64,000 bases of DNA from Nostocoides sp. HKS02 (GCF_009707485.1 NZ_CP046121.1:310001-374000); one strand, 5' to 3'. Numbered from the stretch's first letter, positions 43,930-51,888 are shown. Numbers and translations are program-made. The notes: a model not told the origin generated them from the sequence alone.

Positions 43930-44093
43930 CGCCGGTCCCGCGGCTTCGGGAAGGGCAGCACCACGGCCAGCACGAACAGGGCCACGATGACTCCGATCGT
44001 GACCAGGTTCGCGACGGAGATCTGGATCGGGCCCCAGGTGAGGAAGTGCGCGGGGCCGTCGAGCCCTGCGCTCAGAGCTGTGGTGGCAGTCAT
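43926..44093 (-). CDS. Small single-span membrane protein of the cytochrome b operon
   Basis: 55 aa: a short soluble N-terminus, one strong membrane helix (VANLVTIGVIVALFVLAVVL) and a basic tail PFPKPRDRR. First gene of the operon, overlapping the cytochrome b start by ATGA. It resembles the small stabilising subunits of cytochrome complexes. The promoter TAGCGT (44139-44134) and a DosR-type box lie upstream. Confidence 0.75.
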   Translation of the reverse strand: MTATTALSAGLDGPAHFLTWGPIQISVANLVTIGVIVALFVLAVVLPFPKPRDRR

Positions 44094-44162
44094 AGGACAA
44101 CGCTCGCTTTCCCAGCCGACGGGTGACGACTTCACGCTAGGCAGGAGCACAGCCCGCAGACA

Positions 44163-44176
44163 GGGCACAAGGTCCC
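44163..44176 (-). promoter_or_regulatory. DosR/DevR-type box of the cytochrome b operon
   Basis: On the minus strand it reads GGGACCTTGTGCCC, close to the GGGAC-N4-G(T/C)CCC DosR core. Its centre is 42.5 bp upstream of the start point predicted from the TAGCGT -10 box (44139-44134), the activator position expected for class II control. Confidence 0.6.
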
Positions 44177-44227
44177 CCTTGTCGACCAGTCGCCCGGCTG
44201 TCAGCGGCCTTTCGTCGCTGACCGATC

Positions 44228-44241
44228 AGGACTTTCGCCTC
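44228..44241 (+). promoter_or_regulatory. DosR/DevR-type box of the flavin-barrel gene (weaker match)
   Basis: AGGACTTTCGCCTC, 10 of 14 positions matching GGGACTTTAGTCCC. Its centre is exactly 42.5 bp upstream of the ATG at 44277, consistent with a leaderless DosR-activated promoter. Confidence 0.5.
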
Positions 44242-44276
44242 TGTCGGGGAGGTCGGTAGGGCCTTGCACTGGGTGC

Positions 44277-44714
44277 ATGACTCAGTCCGAGCTTCCCCAC
44301 CCTGAATCGGAAACCCATGAGCTGGGCGCCCATGAGGCACTCGCGTTGCTGCGTTCGGTCCCGGTCGGCAGGTTGGCGGTCGTCGTCGACGGCGCTCCGG
44401 ACGTCTTTCCGGTCAACCACCTGGTGGACCACGGGACGATCGTCTTTCGCACGGCTGAGGGAACCAAGCTGTCGGCCACGCACGGACACCCCGTGGCCTT
44501 CGAGGTCGACGGCTACGACGCGTCCAAGGGCGAGGCGTGGAGCGTGGTGGTGCGCGGCGTGGGGCGCCTCGTGAATGAGGCCGACGAGGCCATCGAGGCC
44601 CTCAGCCTGCCGATCTTCCCGTGGCACGCAGGGGCCAAGCCCCAGGTCGTCCGCGTGATCCCCAACACCATCACGGGGCGACGCTTCACCGTCCTCGGCG
44701 GCCTTCGGGCGTAG
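44277..44714 (+). CDS. Pyridoxamine 5'-phosphate oxidase-like (split-barrel flavin/F420-binding) protein
   Basis: 145 aa. The split beta-barrel pattern is clear: LLRSVPVGRLAVVVDGAPDVFPVNHLVDHGTIVFRT ... GTKLSATHGHPVAFEVDGYD ... WSVVVRGVGRLV, read as successive strands. Related proteins, such as Rv3129 in the mycobacterial DosR regulon, bind flavin or F420; the substrate here is unknown. Faces the cytochrome b operon and precedes a convergent Usp gene, all within the DevR-linked island, with its own candidate DosR box. Confidence 0.85.
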   Translation: MTQSELPHPESETHELGAHEALALLRSVPVGRLAVVVDGAPDVFPVNHLVDHGTIVFRTAEGTKLSATHGHPVAFEVDGYDASKGEAWSVVVRGVGRLVNEADEAIEALSLPIFPWHAGAKPQVVRVIPNTITGRRFTVLGGLRA

Positions 44715-44727
44715 GCGGTCCGCCGTG

Positions 44728-45171
44728 TCAGCGGCCGTCGGGGGCCGGGACCACGAGAACCCGGCATCCCGAGTTGGCCTGGCAGTATGCCGCCACGCCG
44801 TGCTGTGCGCCCTCGCCCGGCTTGTCCTGTCCGACGACGAGGGCCATCGCCAAGCGGCTGCGGCGCACGAGGAGCTCGCGCGCATCACCCGGGGGCGCTT
44901 CGAAGGTGGCCTGAACCCTCGGGCGGCCGTGGAGAGCACGCAGGGCCGCGCCGAACGTGGCGGCCTCGGCATCCGCGCGCTCGTGGTCGTCGAGTCCATC
45001 CGGCAGTACCTGGACGAAGCGCACCCTTCCGCCGAGCTCACGGGCGAGGCGAACGGCGGCCTGCGCAACCACTGCGGCCGAGCCGTCGTTGACGATTCCG
45101 GCCACCACCTCGGGGGGCGCCACGGGCCGAACTGATGGGGTCTGCGGCGGCGAGGGCGAGGTGATGATCAT
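44728..45171 (-). CDS. Universal stress protein (Usp) family
   Basis: 147 aa single Usp domain: VVAGIVNDGSAAVVAQAAVRLARELGGRVRFVQVLPDG at the start and a final strand CRVLVVPAP. The G-x2-G-x9-G ATP loop is degenerate (VGQDKPGEGAQHGVAAYC), so nucleotide binding is doubtful. The ATG at 45171 is chosen because CAGGCT lies 6 nt before it and a DosR-type box lies 42.5 bp upstream. Usp proteins are frequent DosR-regulon members. Divergent from devS. Confidence 0.85.
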   Translation of the reverse strand: MIITSPSPPQTPSVRPVAPPEVVAGIVNDGSAAVVAQAAVRLARELGGRVRFVQVLPDGLDDHERADAEAATFGAALRALHGRPRVQATFEAPPGDARELLVRRSRLAMALVVGQDKPGEGAQHGVAAYCQANSGCRVLVVPAPDGR

Positions 45172-45206
45172 GGGTCGAGCCTGGGGCCGCCGGCAAGGAC
45201 CTGGTG

Positions 45207-45220
45207 GGGCCATTGGTCCC
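45207..45220 (-). promoter_or_regulatory. DosR/DevR-type box of the Usp gene
   Basis: On the minus strand it reads GGGACCAATGGCCC. Its centre lies 42.5 bp upstream of the Usp ATG at 45171. It is nested inside an 8-bp inverted repeat, GGACCTGG (45197-45204) and CCAGGTCC (45229-45236). Confidence 0.65.
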
Positions 45221-45290
45221 TTCTTGTCCCAGGTCCGGCGCCTGCGCAAGCCAGCTCGACGGAGCCGGGGGTGCCCTCGGCTTCGGGGCC

Positions 45291-45296
45291 TATCCT
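45291..45296 (+). promoter_or_regulatory. -10 box of devS (leaderless)
   Basis: TATCCT, 7 nt before the GTG at 45304. No DosR box stands at -42 here, so devS is probably constitutive. Confidence 0.5.
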
Positions 45297-45303
45297 CGGG
45301 AGC

Positions 45304-47046
45304 GTGGTTCTGGACCCGAAGCGCGAGCGAGACCAGGGGCGATGGTCAGAGACCGTCTCCCTCGAGGTGGACGACCTGATGGAGGAGCTGCGGGCGCGGG
45401 CGACTGCTGCCCGGCGGTCGCACGAACAGCTCGAGGCCCTGCTTGACGCGGTGACCGCCATGAGCGCCAACCTCGAGCTCTCGGTGGTCCTCGGCCGGAT
45501 CGTGCGATCCGCCTGTGCGTTGGTCAACGCCCGGTATGGCGCCCTGGGGGTGCTGAGTCCCGATGGGGAGCACTTGGTCGAGTTCGTGACGCACGGGATC
45601 AGCCCCGAAGAGCGCGCGCGGATCGGCGACCCGCCGCGCGGGCACGGCATCCTGGGCCTGCTGATCCGCGACCCGCGACCGCGTCGACTGGCGAACCTCG
45701 CCGCCCACCCGGACTCCTACGGATTCCCACCGAACCACCCGCCGATGCGCAGCTTCCTCGGGGCGCCCATCCGGATCCGCGACGAGGTGTTCGGCAACCT
45801 CTACCTCGCCGAGAGCGGCAACACGGAGTTCTCGGAGGCTGACGAAACGATCCTGGTGGCGCTCGCTTCCGCGGCGGGTTTCGCGATCGACAACGCCCGA
45901 ATGTACGAACGCAGCGAGCAACAACGGCTCTGGGGGCAGGCCATCAGCGAGCTGACGCGCAGTCTCCTGGAGAGCCCGGTCGAGGCAGCGGCGCTGCCCC
46001 CGATGGTCGAGCGGGCCTGCGCCCTCGCCGGCGCGCGGCTGTGCGCCGTTGCCCTGGTTGAGCAGGACGGGCAGTCCTGGATTCACGCCCTGCACAGCGC
46101 CGACCACGCGGCACGCGCGTCGGTGAGCCCCGCGACCTGGCCAGCTCTTGAGGGAGCCCAGTGGTCGGAGATACTCGGCTCGGACCAGGAGCTCCTGCTC
46201 GTGCCGGGCTCGCAGCCTGGCGCCGCGCAGCGGGTGGCGTCGGACCTGTCCGAGGCTGCGGGGCTGGTCGAGGCGGGCCCGACGGCAGTCCTTCCCATGG
46301 CCGCTGGTTCGGGAGCCATCGGGCACCTGCTCGTGCAGTGGGAACCGGGTCAGGAGGACGCCGCTTCGCAGGTGATGCCGGCCCTGTCGGGCTTCGCGCA
46401 GCAGGTGGGTCTGGCGATCATCGCTGCCCGGGCCCAGCACGACCGGGCCCTGGTCGCCCAGCTCGAGGACCGGGACCGCATCGCCCGGGACATGCACGAC
46501 CATGTGATCCAGCGACTGTTCGCGACCGGACTGTCCTTGCAGTCCGCCGGCCGGTTCGCCGTCCACCCAGTGGTGCAGGCGCGGCTCGACGAGGCTGTCG
46601 AGAGCCTCGACGTGGCGATCAAGGACATCCGGTCCACCATCTTCGCGCTGCATACGACGCCCCCGGCCGCGCAGTTCGAGTCCGAGCTGCGCGCACTGGT
46701 GGAGACGTATGCCGCGAGCCTCGGCTACACCCCGGACCTCGTCCTCGAGGGGGACTCGACCCAGCTTGACCCGGACCTGGCCAACGACCTCCTGGCCGTC
46801 GTGCGAGAGGGGCTGTCGAACGTGTCACGCCACGCGCAGGCGAGCGCCGCGACGGTTCGGCTCAGCGTGGGTCCGTCGCTGACCGTGGCGATCACGGACA
46901 ACGGCAAGGGAGTCGACGCCATGGACCGGCGCAGCGGGCTGGCCAACCTGGAACGCAGGGCGACGGTCCGCTCGGGAACCTTTGGCGTCGAACCTGTCGA
47001 GCCGTCCGGCACCCGGATCACCTGGGTGGTGCCGCTCAGCGCGTGA
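45304..47046 (+). CDS. devS: DevS/DosT-type heme GAF sensor histidine kinase
   Basis: 580 aa cytoplasmic sensor. GAF-A (about 45-195) contains YGFPPNHPPMRSFLGAPIRIRDEVFGNLYL; His145 aligns with the heme-ligand His149 of mycobacterial DosS, so O2/NO/CO or redox sensing is likely. GAF-B spans about 215-370. The HisKA_3 box RIARDMHDHVIQRLFATGLSLQ carries the phospho-His, and the HATPase has VREGLSNVSRHAQAS, ITDNGKGVD and GLANLERRA. The GTG at 45304 follows TATCCT by 7 nt. Pairs with devR downstream and diverges from the Usp gene. Confidence 0.94.
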   Translation: MVLDPKRERDQGRWSETVSLEVDDLMEELRARATAARRSHEQLEALLDAVTAMSANLELSVVLGRIVRSACALVNARYGALGVLSPDGEHLVEFVTHGISPEERARIGDPPRGHGILGLLIRDPRPRRLANLAAHPDSYGFPPNHPPMRSFLGAPIRIRDEVFGNLYLAESGNTEFSEADETILVALASAAGFAIDNARMYERSEQQRLWGQAISELTRSLLESPVEAAALPPMVERACALAGARLCAVALVEQDGQSWIHALHSADHAARASVSPATWPALEGAQWSEILGSDQELLLVPGSQPGAAQRVASDLSEAAGLVEAGPTAVLPMAAGSGAIGHLLVQWEPGQEDAASQVMPALSGFAQQVGLAIIAARAQHDRALVAQLEDRDRIARDMHDHVIQRLFATGLSLQSAGRFAVHPVVQARLDEAVESLDVAIKDIRSTIFALHTTPPAAQFESELRALVETYAASLGYTPDLVLEGDSTQLDPDLANDLLAVVREGLSNVSRHAQASAATVRLSVGPSLTVAITDNGKGVDAMDRRSGLANLERRATVRSGTFGVEPVEPSGTRITWVVPLSA

Positions 47047-47052
47047 GGACAC

Positions 47053-47066
47053 GGGACCTTCGGCCC
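47053..47066 (+). promoter_or_regulatory. DosR/DevR-type box of devR (autoregulation)
   Basis: GGGACCTTCGGCCC, the best match of the four. Its centre is 43.5 bp upstream of the leaderless GTG at 47103. It lies just after the devS stop, so devR has its own inducible promoter besides any read-through. Confidence 0.7.
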
Positions 47067-47089
47067 TGCACGGCGGGTGGCGAGGTGTC

Positions 47090-47095
47090 TAGGCT
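47090..47095 (+). promoter_or_regulatory. -10 box of the devR promoter
   Basis: TAGGCT, 7 nt before GTG 47103, which opens a 15-codon leader frame rather than devR itself. Confidence 0.55.
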
Positions 47096-47102
47096 CACAA
47101 CA

Positions 47103-47150
47103 GTGGCGTTGCCCTGCGGGGCTCTGGAGAGGGTGGGCCGACTGTGGTGA
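47103..47150 (+). CDS. Putative leaderless 15-codon leader ORF of devR
   Basis: GTG at 47103 sits 7 nt after TAGGCT, the same geometry as the leaderless genes in this window. It encodes MALPCGALERVGRLW and stops at TGA 47148-47150, which overlaps the devR GTG at 47147 as GTGA. If translated, it would couple devR translation to ribosomes loaded at the mRNA 5' end. The alternative is a plain 44-nt untranslated leader with GGAGAG (47126-47131) as ribosome binding site. Confidence 0.45.
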   Translation: MALPCGALERVGRLW

Positions 47151-47848
47151 TCAGGGTGTTTCTCTTGGACGACCACGAGATCGTCCGTCGAGGGCTTCGT
47201 GAGCTCTTGGAAGCCAGCGACGGTTTCGAGGTGGTCGGTGAGTCCGGTCTCGCCCAGGAAGCGGCTCGGCGCATCCCTGCCCTTCGCCCGGACGTGGCCG
47301 TGTTCGATGCGCGGTTGCCGGACGGTTCGGGCATCGAGGTCTGCCGTCAGGTGCGATCCGTCGACCCGTCGATCAAGGGCCTCATCCTCACGTCCTACGA
47401 CGACGAGCAGGCGCTGGCGACGGCGGTGCTCGCGGGCGCGTCAGGCTTCTTGCTCAAGGACATCAAGGGCAACGGCTTGGTGGAGGCGATCACCCGGGTC
47501 GCCGCAGGGGAGAACCTGCTCGACACGGAGCGGGCACGAAGGCTCCGGGCGACGTGGAGCCAGGGCGATGACACCGACCCGCGGCTGCGCGCGCTCAGCC
47601 CCCAGGAGCGGCGGATCCTCGACCACGTCGCGGCCGGCCTCACCAACCGGCAGATCGGTGAGTCCATGTCCCTGGCCGAGAAGACGGTGAAGAACTACGT
47701 GACGTCCGTGCTGGCCAAGCTCGGCATGGAGCGGCGCACCCAGGCTGCGGTGTATGCCGCGACGCACCAGTCCGGCTCGTCGGCCGGCCCTCAGGCCAGG
47801 TCGGCCACCCAGTGGTCGCCCTCGGGCTCGAAGCCCAACTTGGCGTAG
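47147..47848 (+). CDS. devR: DevR/DosR-type response regulator (NarL/LuxR family)
   Basis: 233 aa. Receiver domain with acidic pair D8/D9 and phospho-acceptor D54 (VAVFDARLPDG), the same numbering as mycobacterial DevR when the second GTG (47147) is used as start, which is why I prefer it to 47144. Switch residues are in LILTSYDD and LLKDIKGNG. The C-terminal LuxR helix-turn-helix is LSPQERRILDHVAAGLTNRQIGESMSLAEKTVKNYVTSVLAKLGMERR. The last 20 or so residues overlap the convergent downstream gene. Confidence 0.94.
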   Translation: MIRVFLLDDHEIVRRGLRELLEASDGFEVVGESGLAQEAARRIPALRPDVAVFDARLPDGSGIEVCRQVRSVDPSIKGLILTSYDDEQALATAVLAGASGFLLKDIKGNGLVEAITRVAAGENLLDTERARRLRATWSQGDDTDPRLRALSPQERRILDHVAAGLTNRQIGESMSLAEKTVKNYVTSVLAKLGMERRTQAAVYAATHQSGSSAGPQARSATQWSPSGSKPNLA

Positions 47849-48433
47849 TACGGGTTGACCATGCCGGGCGGGGTGAGGATGCGCCGGATTCCCTTGCCCC
47901 GGAACAGCCCGCTTGTTGCGGTAGACGAACGCGCCGGGCGAGAAGTCCCGAAAGCGCGGCGTGACGTAGTCCAGCTCGACCTGGGCCACCCCGTCGCCGG
48001 CGTCCCGGACGACGACCACGCCCACCGTCTCGTTGCCGCGCTCGACGAGGTAGGCGCTGCGACCCGATCCGAGCGCTCCCGGTGCCCCCGCGTCATCCGC
48101 AGAGAATCCCGGGAAGTACCGGGCGATGTCCTTGCCCTGCACCTTGAGGAAGTGCCGCAGGTACGCCTCGTCGGCGCCCACCGCCACGACCTCGTAGACC
48201 TGGTCGTCGCCCCGCTCGCGCAGCAGGCGCACGATGAAGAACAGGTTGATCCCGGCGATGACGGCATTCATCGCGACCATCGGCCAGACGTGCAGGACGG
48301 CGTTGAAGACGGTCAGCGTCACGCTGGCCGTGAGGTTGAGCAGCCGAAAACGCAGGACGCGCGTCTGCAGCAGCGAATACACGAGCAGGGCCGAACCGGC
48401 CCAGCCCAGAGCCTGGACCGCCCACGTTGTCAT
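47791..48433 (-). CDS. YgjV-like membrane protein with C-terminal GNAT-like domain (frameshifted in this sequence)
   Basis: About 213 aa after joining. The N-terminal half has three hydrophobic helices typical of YgjV-like proteins (WAVQALGWAGSALLVYSLLQTRVLRFRLLN; VWPMVAMNAVIAGINLFFIVRLL). The C-terminal half resembles an acetyltransferase (YLVERGNETVGVVVVRD ... NPYYAKLGFEPEGDHW). The frame breaks at 47911-47917: the sense strand reads CGCAACAAGCGGG where CGCAACAGCGGG gives YRNSGLFRGKGIRRI. Same single-base change as in glgX, ftsX and the YbjN-like gene. Ligand unknown. Confidence 0.78.
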
Positions 48434-48447
48434 GGGGAAAGTGTGGA

Positions 48448-48837
48448 CTAAGCCGTGCCCTCGGCGGTCGCCGGTCGGGCCTTCTGGGCCTCCACGTCGG
48501 CGCGGACCGCGTCCATGTCGAGGGCCTGCACCTTGCCGATGACGTCCTCGAGCATCGGCGCGGGGAGCGCCCCGGCCTGCGCGAATACGAGGATCCCGTC
48601 ACGGAACCCCATGAGCATCGGGATCGAGGTGATGTTGGCCGCCGCGGCGAGGGCCTGCTCGGCCTCGGTGTCGACCTTGCCGAAGACGATGTCGGGGTGC
48701 TCCTGCGAGGCGGCCTCGAAGACCGGTCCGAAGCGCTTGCACGGGCCGCACCACTCGGCCCAGAAGTCCACGAAGACGGTTCCGCTCTCGAGGATCGTCT
48801 TCTCGAAGTTCTCCGCGGTCAGTGTCGTGCTTGCCAT
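48448..48837 (-). CDS. trxA: Thioredoxin
   Basis: 129 aa thioredoxin with the active site WAEWCGPCKRFGPVFE (CGPC) near residue 30 and the cis-Pro in NITSIPMLMGF. It has a C-terminal extension of about 20 residues beyond a minimal thioredoxin (DAVRADVEAQKARPATAEGTA). The ATG at 48837 gives MASTTLTAENFEKTI. It reduces protein disulfides in the cytoplasm. 14 bp upstream of the YgjV/GNAT gene and possibly cotranscribed with it. Confidence 0.93.
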   Translation of the reverse strand: MASTTLTAENFEKTILESGTVFVDFWAEWCGPCKRFGPVFEAASQEHPDIVFGKVDTEAEQALAAAANITSIPMLMGFRDGILVFAQAGALPAPMLEDVIGKVQALDMDAVRADVEAQKARPATAEGTA

Positions 48838-48990
48838 GTCAGGTTCCACTCCCATTCGGACCGCGCGGGTCGCAGTCACCGTGTGTCAACGTCGCGGACC
48901 CGCCCAACCTTCCCGACCTGCGGGGCTCGACGGACGACCACGACCCGGGCGCAGTTCGGCCTACCGCCCGGTAGTCGCAAGAATGCGGTC

Positions 48991-50465
48991 ATGAGCGCCG
49001 CCCCCTCCGTGTCCAACTCCATCACCGTCCGACTGACCCTGCCGGCTCGTGCGACCGCGGTCTCCGAGCTCACCGGCGTCATCGAGAGCGGCGGCGGCCT
49101 CGTCACCGGCCTCGACGTCACGGCATCCGGCCCGGCCCGCCTCCGCGTCGACGTCACGGCTGCCGCGCGGGACACCGCCCACGCCGACGAGCTCGTGGAG
49201 GCCATGCGGGGGGTGCACGGCGTCGAGATCGGCAAGGTGTCCGACCGCACCTTCCTCGTGCACCTCGGCGGCAAGCTCAAGATCGAGTCCAAGGTCCCGA
49301 TCCGCAACCGCGACGACCTGTCGCTGATCTACACCCCGGGGTCGCACGGGTGTGCCTGGCGATCGCCGCGAACCCGGCTGACGCCCGACGCCTGACCATC
49401 AAGCGCAACACCGTCGCCGTCGTCACCGACGGCTCCGCGGTGCTCGGCCTGGGCAACATCGGCCCGCTCGCGGCGATGCCGGTGATGGAGGGCAAGGCGG
49501 CGTTGTTCAAGCGGTTTGCCGACATCGACGCGTTCCCGATCTGCCTCGACACCCAGGACACCGAGGAGATCATCCGCACGGTCAAGGCCATCAGTCCGGT
49601 CTTCGCGGGGATCAACCTCGAGGACATCTCGGCCCCACGTTGCTTCGAGATCGAGGCGAGGCTGCGCGAGGAGCTCGACATTCCGGTCTTCCACGACGAC
49701 CAGCACGGCACGGCCATCGTCACCCTGGCCGCGCTGCGCAACGCCCTGCGTGTGGTCGGCAAGGAGCTGAGCGAATGCCGCGTGGTCATGTCCGGTGCGG
49801 GAGCTGCGGGGACGGCCATCCTCAAGCTGCTGCTCAAGGCTGGTGCGACCGACGTCGTGGTCGCCGACCAGCTCGGCGTCCTCCACGCCGGACGCGACGA
49901 CATCGCCTCGGGCGAGCAGCCTGCGCTCGCCTGGTCCGCTGCCCACACCAACCAGGCTGGCGTCACGGGCACCCTGCGCGAGGCCCTGGTCGGCGCGGAC
50001 GTGTTCATCGGAGTCTCCGCACCTGGGATCCTCACCGGAGAGGACATCGCCACGATGAACAGCGGCGCAATCGTCTTCGCCATGGCCAACCCCGAGCCCG
50101 AGGTGGACCCGATCGCTGCCGCCCAGTACGCCGCGGTCGTCGCCACGGGACGGTCGGACTTCGCCAACCAGATCAACAACGTGCTCGTCTTTCCGGGGGT
50201 CTTCCGCGGTCTGCTCGACGCCGCGTCGACGTCCATCGACGAGGACGTCATGCTCGCCGCGGCCAAGGCCCTCTCCGAGGTGGTCCACCCCGACGAGCTC
50301 AACCCGGCCTACATCATCCCGAGCGTGTTCCACCCCGACGTCTCCAAGGTCGTCGCGGCCGCGGTCAAGGCGGCGGCCCTGGGGCTGACCCCTGAGGCAG
50401 CTGAGCGGCTGTCGCTCGACGGCGAGTTCTCAGGCGCGGACGGTGAGCCCGAACTGATCGGCTAG
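48991..50465 (+). CDS. maeA: NAD(P)-dependent malic enzyme with N-terminal ACT domain (frameshifted in this sequence)
   Basis: Decarboxylates malate to pyruvate. An ACT-like regulatory domain ([27 protein letters not shown]) covers residues 1-85; the malic enzyme domain follows with [48 protein letters not shown], the Rossmann motif [12 protein letters not shown] and FAMANPEPE. The frame breaks at 49337-49340: four G are read where five give [19 protein letters not shown]; the corrected length is 491 aa. The last 36 bp overlap the convergent monooxygenase gene. Confidence 0.92.
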
Positions 50466-51470
50466 CAGCTCGAGGCTGCGCAGCTTCGCCGGCAGGTCGG
50501 GCGTCGGGGCGACGAGCGTGATCTCGTCGGCGCCGGCGTCGTCCGCGAGCGCCGACAGGCCCTTCGCCACCTCGGCCGGCGGCCCGGCATACACGCGGCC
50601 CTCGAGCGTCGGTGCGATCCGGGCGAAGGCCTCGGAGGTGCGGAACTCGCGGATCTCGCGGGCGCTCGGCCGAGTGGTCTGGCCGCTGCGGATGCGCTGC
50701 ATCTGGAGCGCCCAGCCGGCCCGGAAGTCCGCGGCGACGTCGGGGTCCTCGGTGGCCAGCGCCAGCACGGAGATGATCACCCGCGGGGTGTCGCCGAAGG
50801 CGCCGGGACGGAAGTCACGGCGGTAGGCCCGGAGGGCGTCGACGGCCAGCTCGGGGGCCATGTGGTGGGCGAAGACCGTCGTCATCCCGTTGACGGCGGC
50901 GAACGCCGACCCCCACCCGCTCGAGCCGAGCATGAGCAGCTCAGGACTCGTCTCCACCACCGGCGTGGCCCGCACCGCCGTGAACGGGTGGTCGTCGGGC
51001 CAGGAGTCGGTCAGGAACGCGATGAGCTCGGCCGCCTGCTGCGGGAAGTCGTCGGCGGTCAGCGCCTCCCGCGAGCGACGCAACGCAAAGGCGGTGAGCT
51101 GATCGGTGCCCGGCGCTCGACCCAGGCCGAGGTCGATGCGTCCCGGGTGCAGCATCTCGAGGGTCTTGAACCACTCGGCCACCTTGAGGGGCGAGTGGTT
51201 GGGCAGCATGATCCCGGCGGCACCGACCCGGATGCCCTGCGTCAGCCCCGCGAGGTGCGCGATGAGGATCTCGGGAGAGCTGCTCGCCAGACCGGCAAAG
51301 CTGTGGTGCTCGCTGATCCAGTACCGGGCGTAGCCCAGGCGGTCGGCCGCCTGCGCCACCTGTTCGCTCCGGGCGATGGCCTGCTGCGCGGTGTGCCCCG
51401 AGGGGACGTCGACGAAGTCGAGCAAGGACAGGGGACGGGCGGGGGTCGGGGTCACATCGGTAGCCAACAC
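50430..51470 (-). CDS. Luciferase-like monooxygenase (LLM class flavin-dependent oxidoreductase)
   Basis: 346 aa TIM-barrel flavoprotein of the LLM/MsnO8 type: LSLLDFVDVPSGHTAQQAIARSEQVAQAADRLGYARYWISEHHSFAGLASSSPEILIAHLAG is the family N-terminus, in successive strands and helices; LGLGRAPGTDQLTAFAL follows. Probably uses FMNH2 or F420H2; substrate unknown. The GTG at 51470 gives MLATDVTP; a GTG at 51455 is an alternative. Convergent overlap with the malic enzyme gene, divergent from the VanZ-like gene. Confidence 0.88.
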   Translation of the reverse strand: MLATDVTPTPARPLSLLDFVDVPSGHTAQQAIARSEQVAQAADRLGYARYWISEHHSFAGLASSSPEILIAHLAGLTQGIRVGAAGIMLPNHSPLKVAEWFKTLEMLHPGRIDLGLGRAPGTDQLTAFALRRSREALTADDFPQQAAELIAFLTDSWPDDHPFTAVRATPVVETSPELLMLGSSGWGSAFAAVNGMTTVFAHHMAPELAVDALRAYRRDFRPGAFGDTPRVIISVLALATEDPDVAADFRAGWALQMQRIRSGQTTRPSAREIREFRTSEAFARIAPTLEGRVYAGPPAEVAKGLSALADDAGADEITLVAPTPDLPAKLRSLELLADQFGLTVRA

Positions 51471-51498
51471 GACGGGAGCGGCAGCGATTCCGCTCGCC

Positions 51499-51504
51499 TA
51501 GGGT
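51499..51504 (+). promoter_or_regulatory. -10 box of VanZ-like gene (leaderless)
   Basis: TAGGGT, 6 nt before the GTG at 51511. Confidence 0.5.
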
Positions 51505-51510
51505 GGCCCC

Positions 51511-51888
51511 GTGACTTCCGCCCCGACCAGCCTGCCGGCCACGACTCGGAGGCGCCAGCTGCTCCGCCCGGCGTTCGGCCTCGTCGTGGTGCTCCAAGTC
51601 GCCGCGCTCTACTGGCCCCGCATCGACGTCCAGGGCCCCGTGACCTGGACCGACAAGGTGGTCCACGTGCTGCTGTTCCTCGTCCCGACCGTGCTGGGAC
51701 TGCTGGCGGGCCTGCGGCCGACCTGGGTGGTCGTCGGGCTCGCCGTGCACGCACCGGTGAGCGAGCTGGTCCAGCACTTCTTCCTGCCGCACCGCTCCGG
51801 CGACATCTGGGATGCCGTCGCTGACCTCACCGGTGTGCTCCTTGGCGTCGGGATGGTGCTGGTCAGGGGAACCCGGCGACGCTGGTAG
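51511..51888 (+). CDS. VanZ-like family membrane protein
   Basis: 125 aa, about four hydrophobic segments: AFGLVVVLQVAALYW, KVVHVLLFLVPTVLGLL, WVVVGLAVHAPVSELVQHFF and AVADLTGVLLGVGMVLV. The pattern DKxxHxxxF...SExxQ...R..dxxDxxaN/T is that of VanZ-like proteins, whose biochemical role is unclear. The stop codon overlaps the -10 box of the following RNA helicase gene. Confidence 0.8.
   Translation: MTSAPTSLPATTRRRQLLRPAFGLVVVLQVAALYWPRIDVQGPVTWTDKVVHVLLFLVPTVLGLLAGLRPTWVVVGLAVHAPVSELVQHFFLPHRSGDIWDAVADLTGVLLGVGMVLVRGTRRRW

Noticed and set aside
44725..45135. A plus-strand open frame downstream of the flavin-barrel gene
   Set aside because: It is the complement of the Usp gene, which has the better codon pattern, a start box and a regulatory site.
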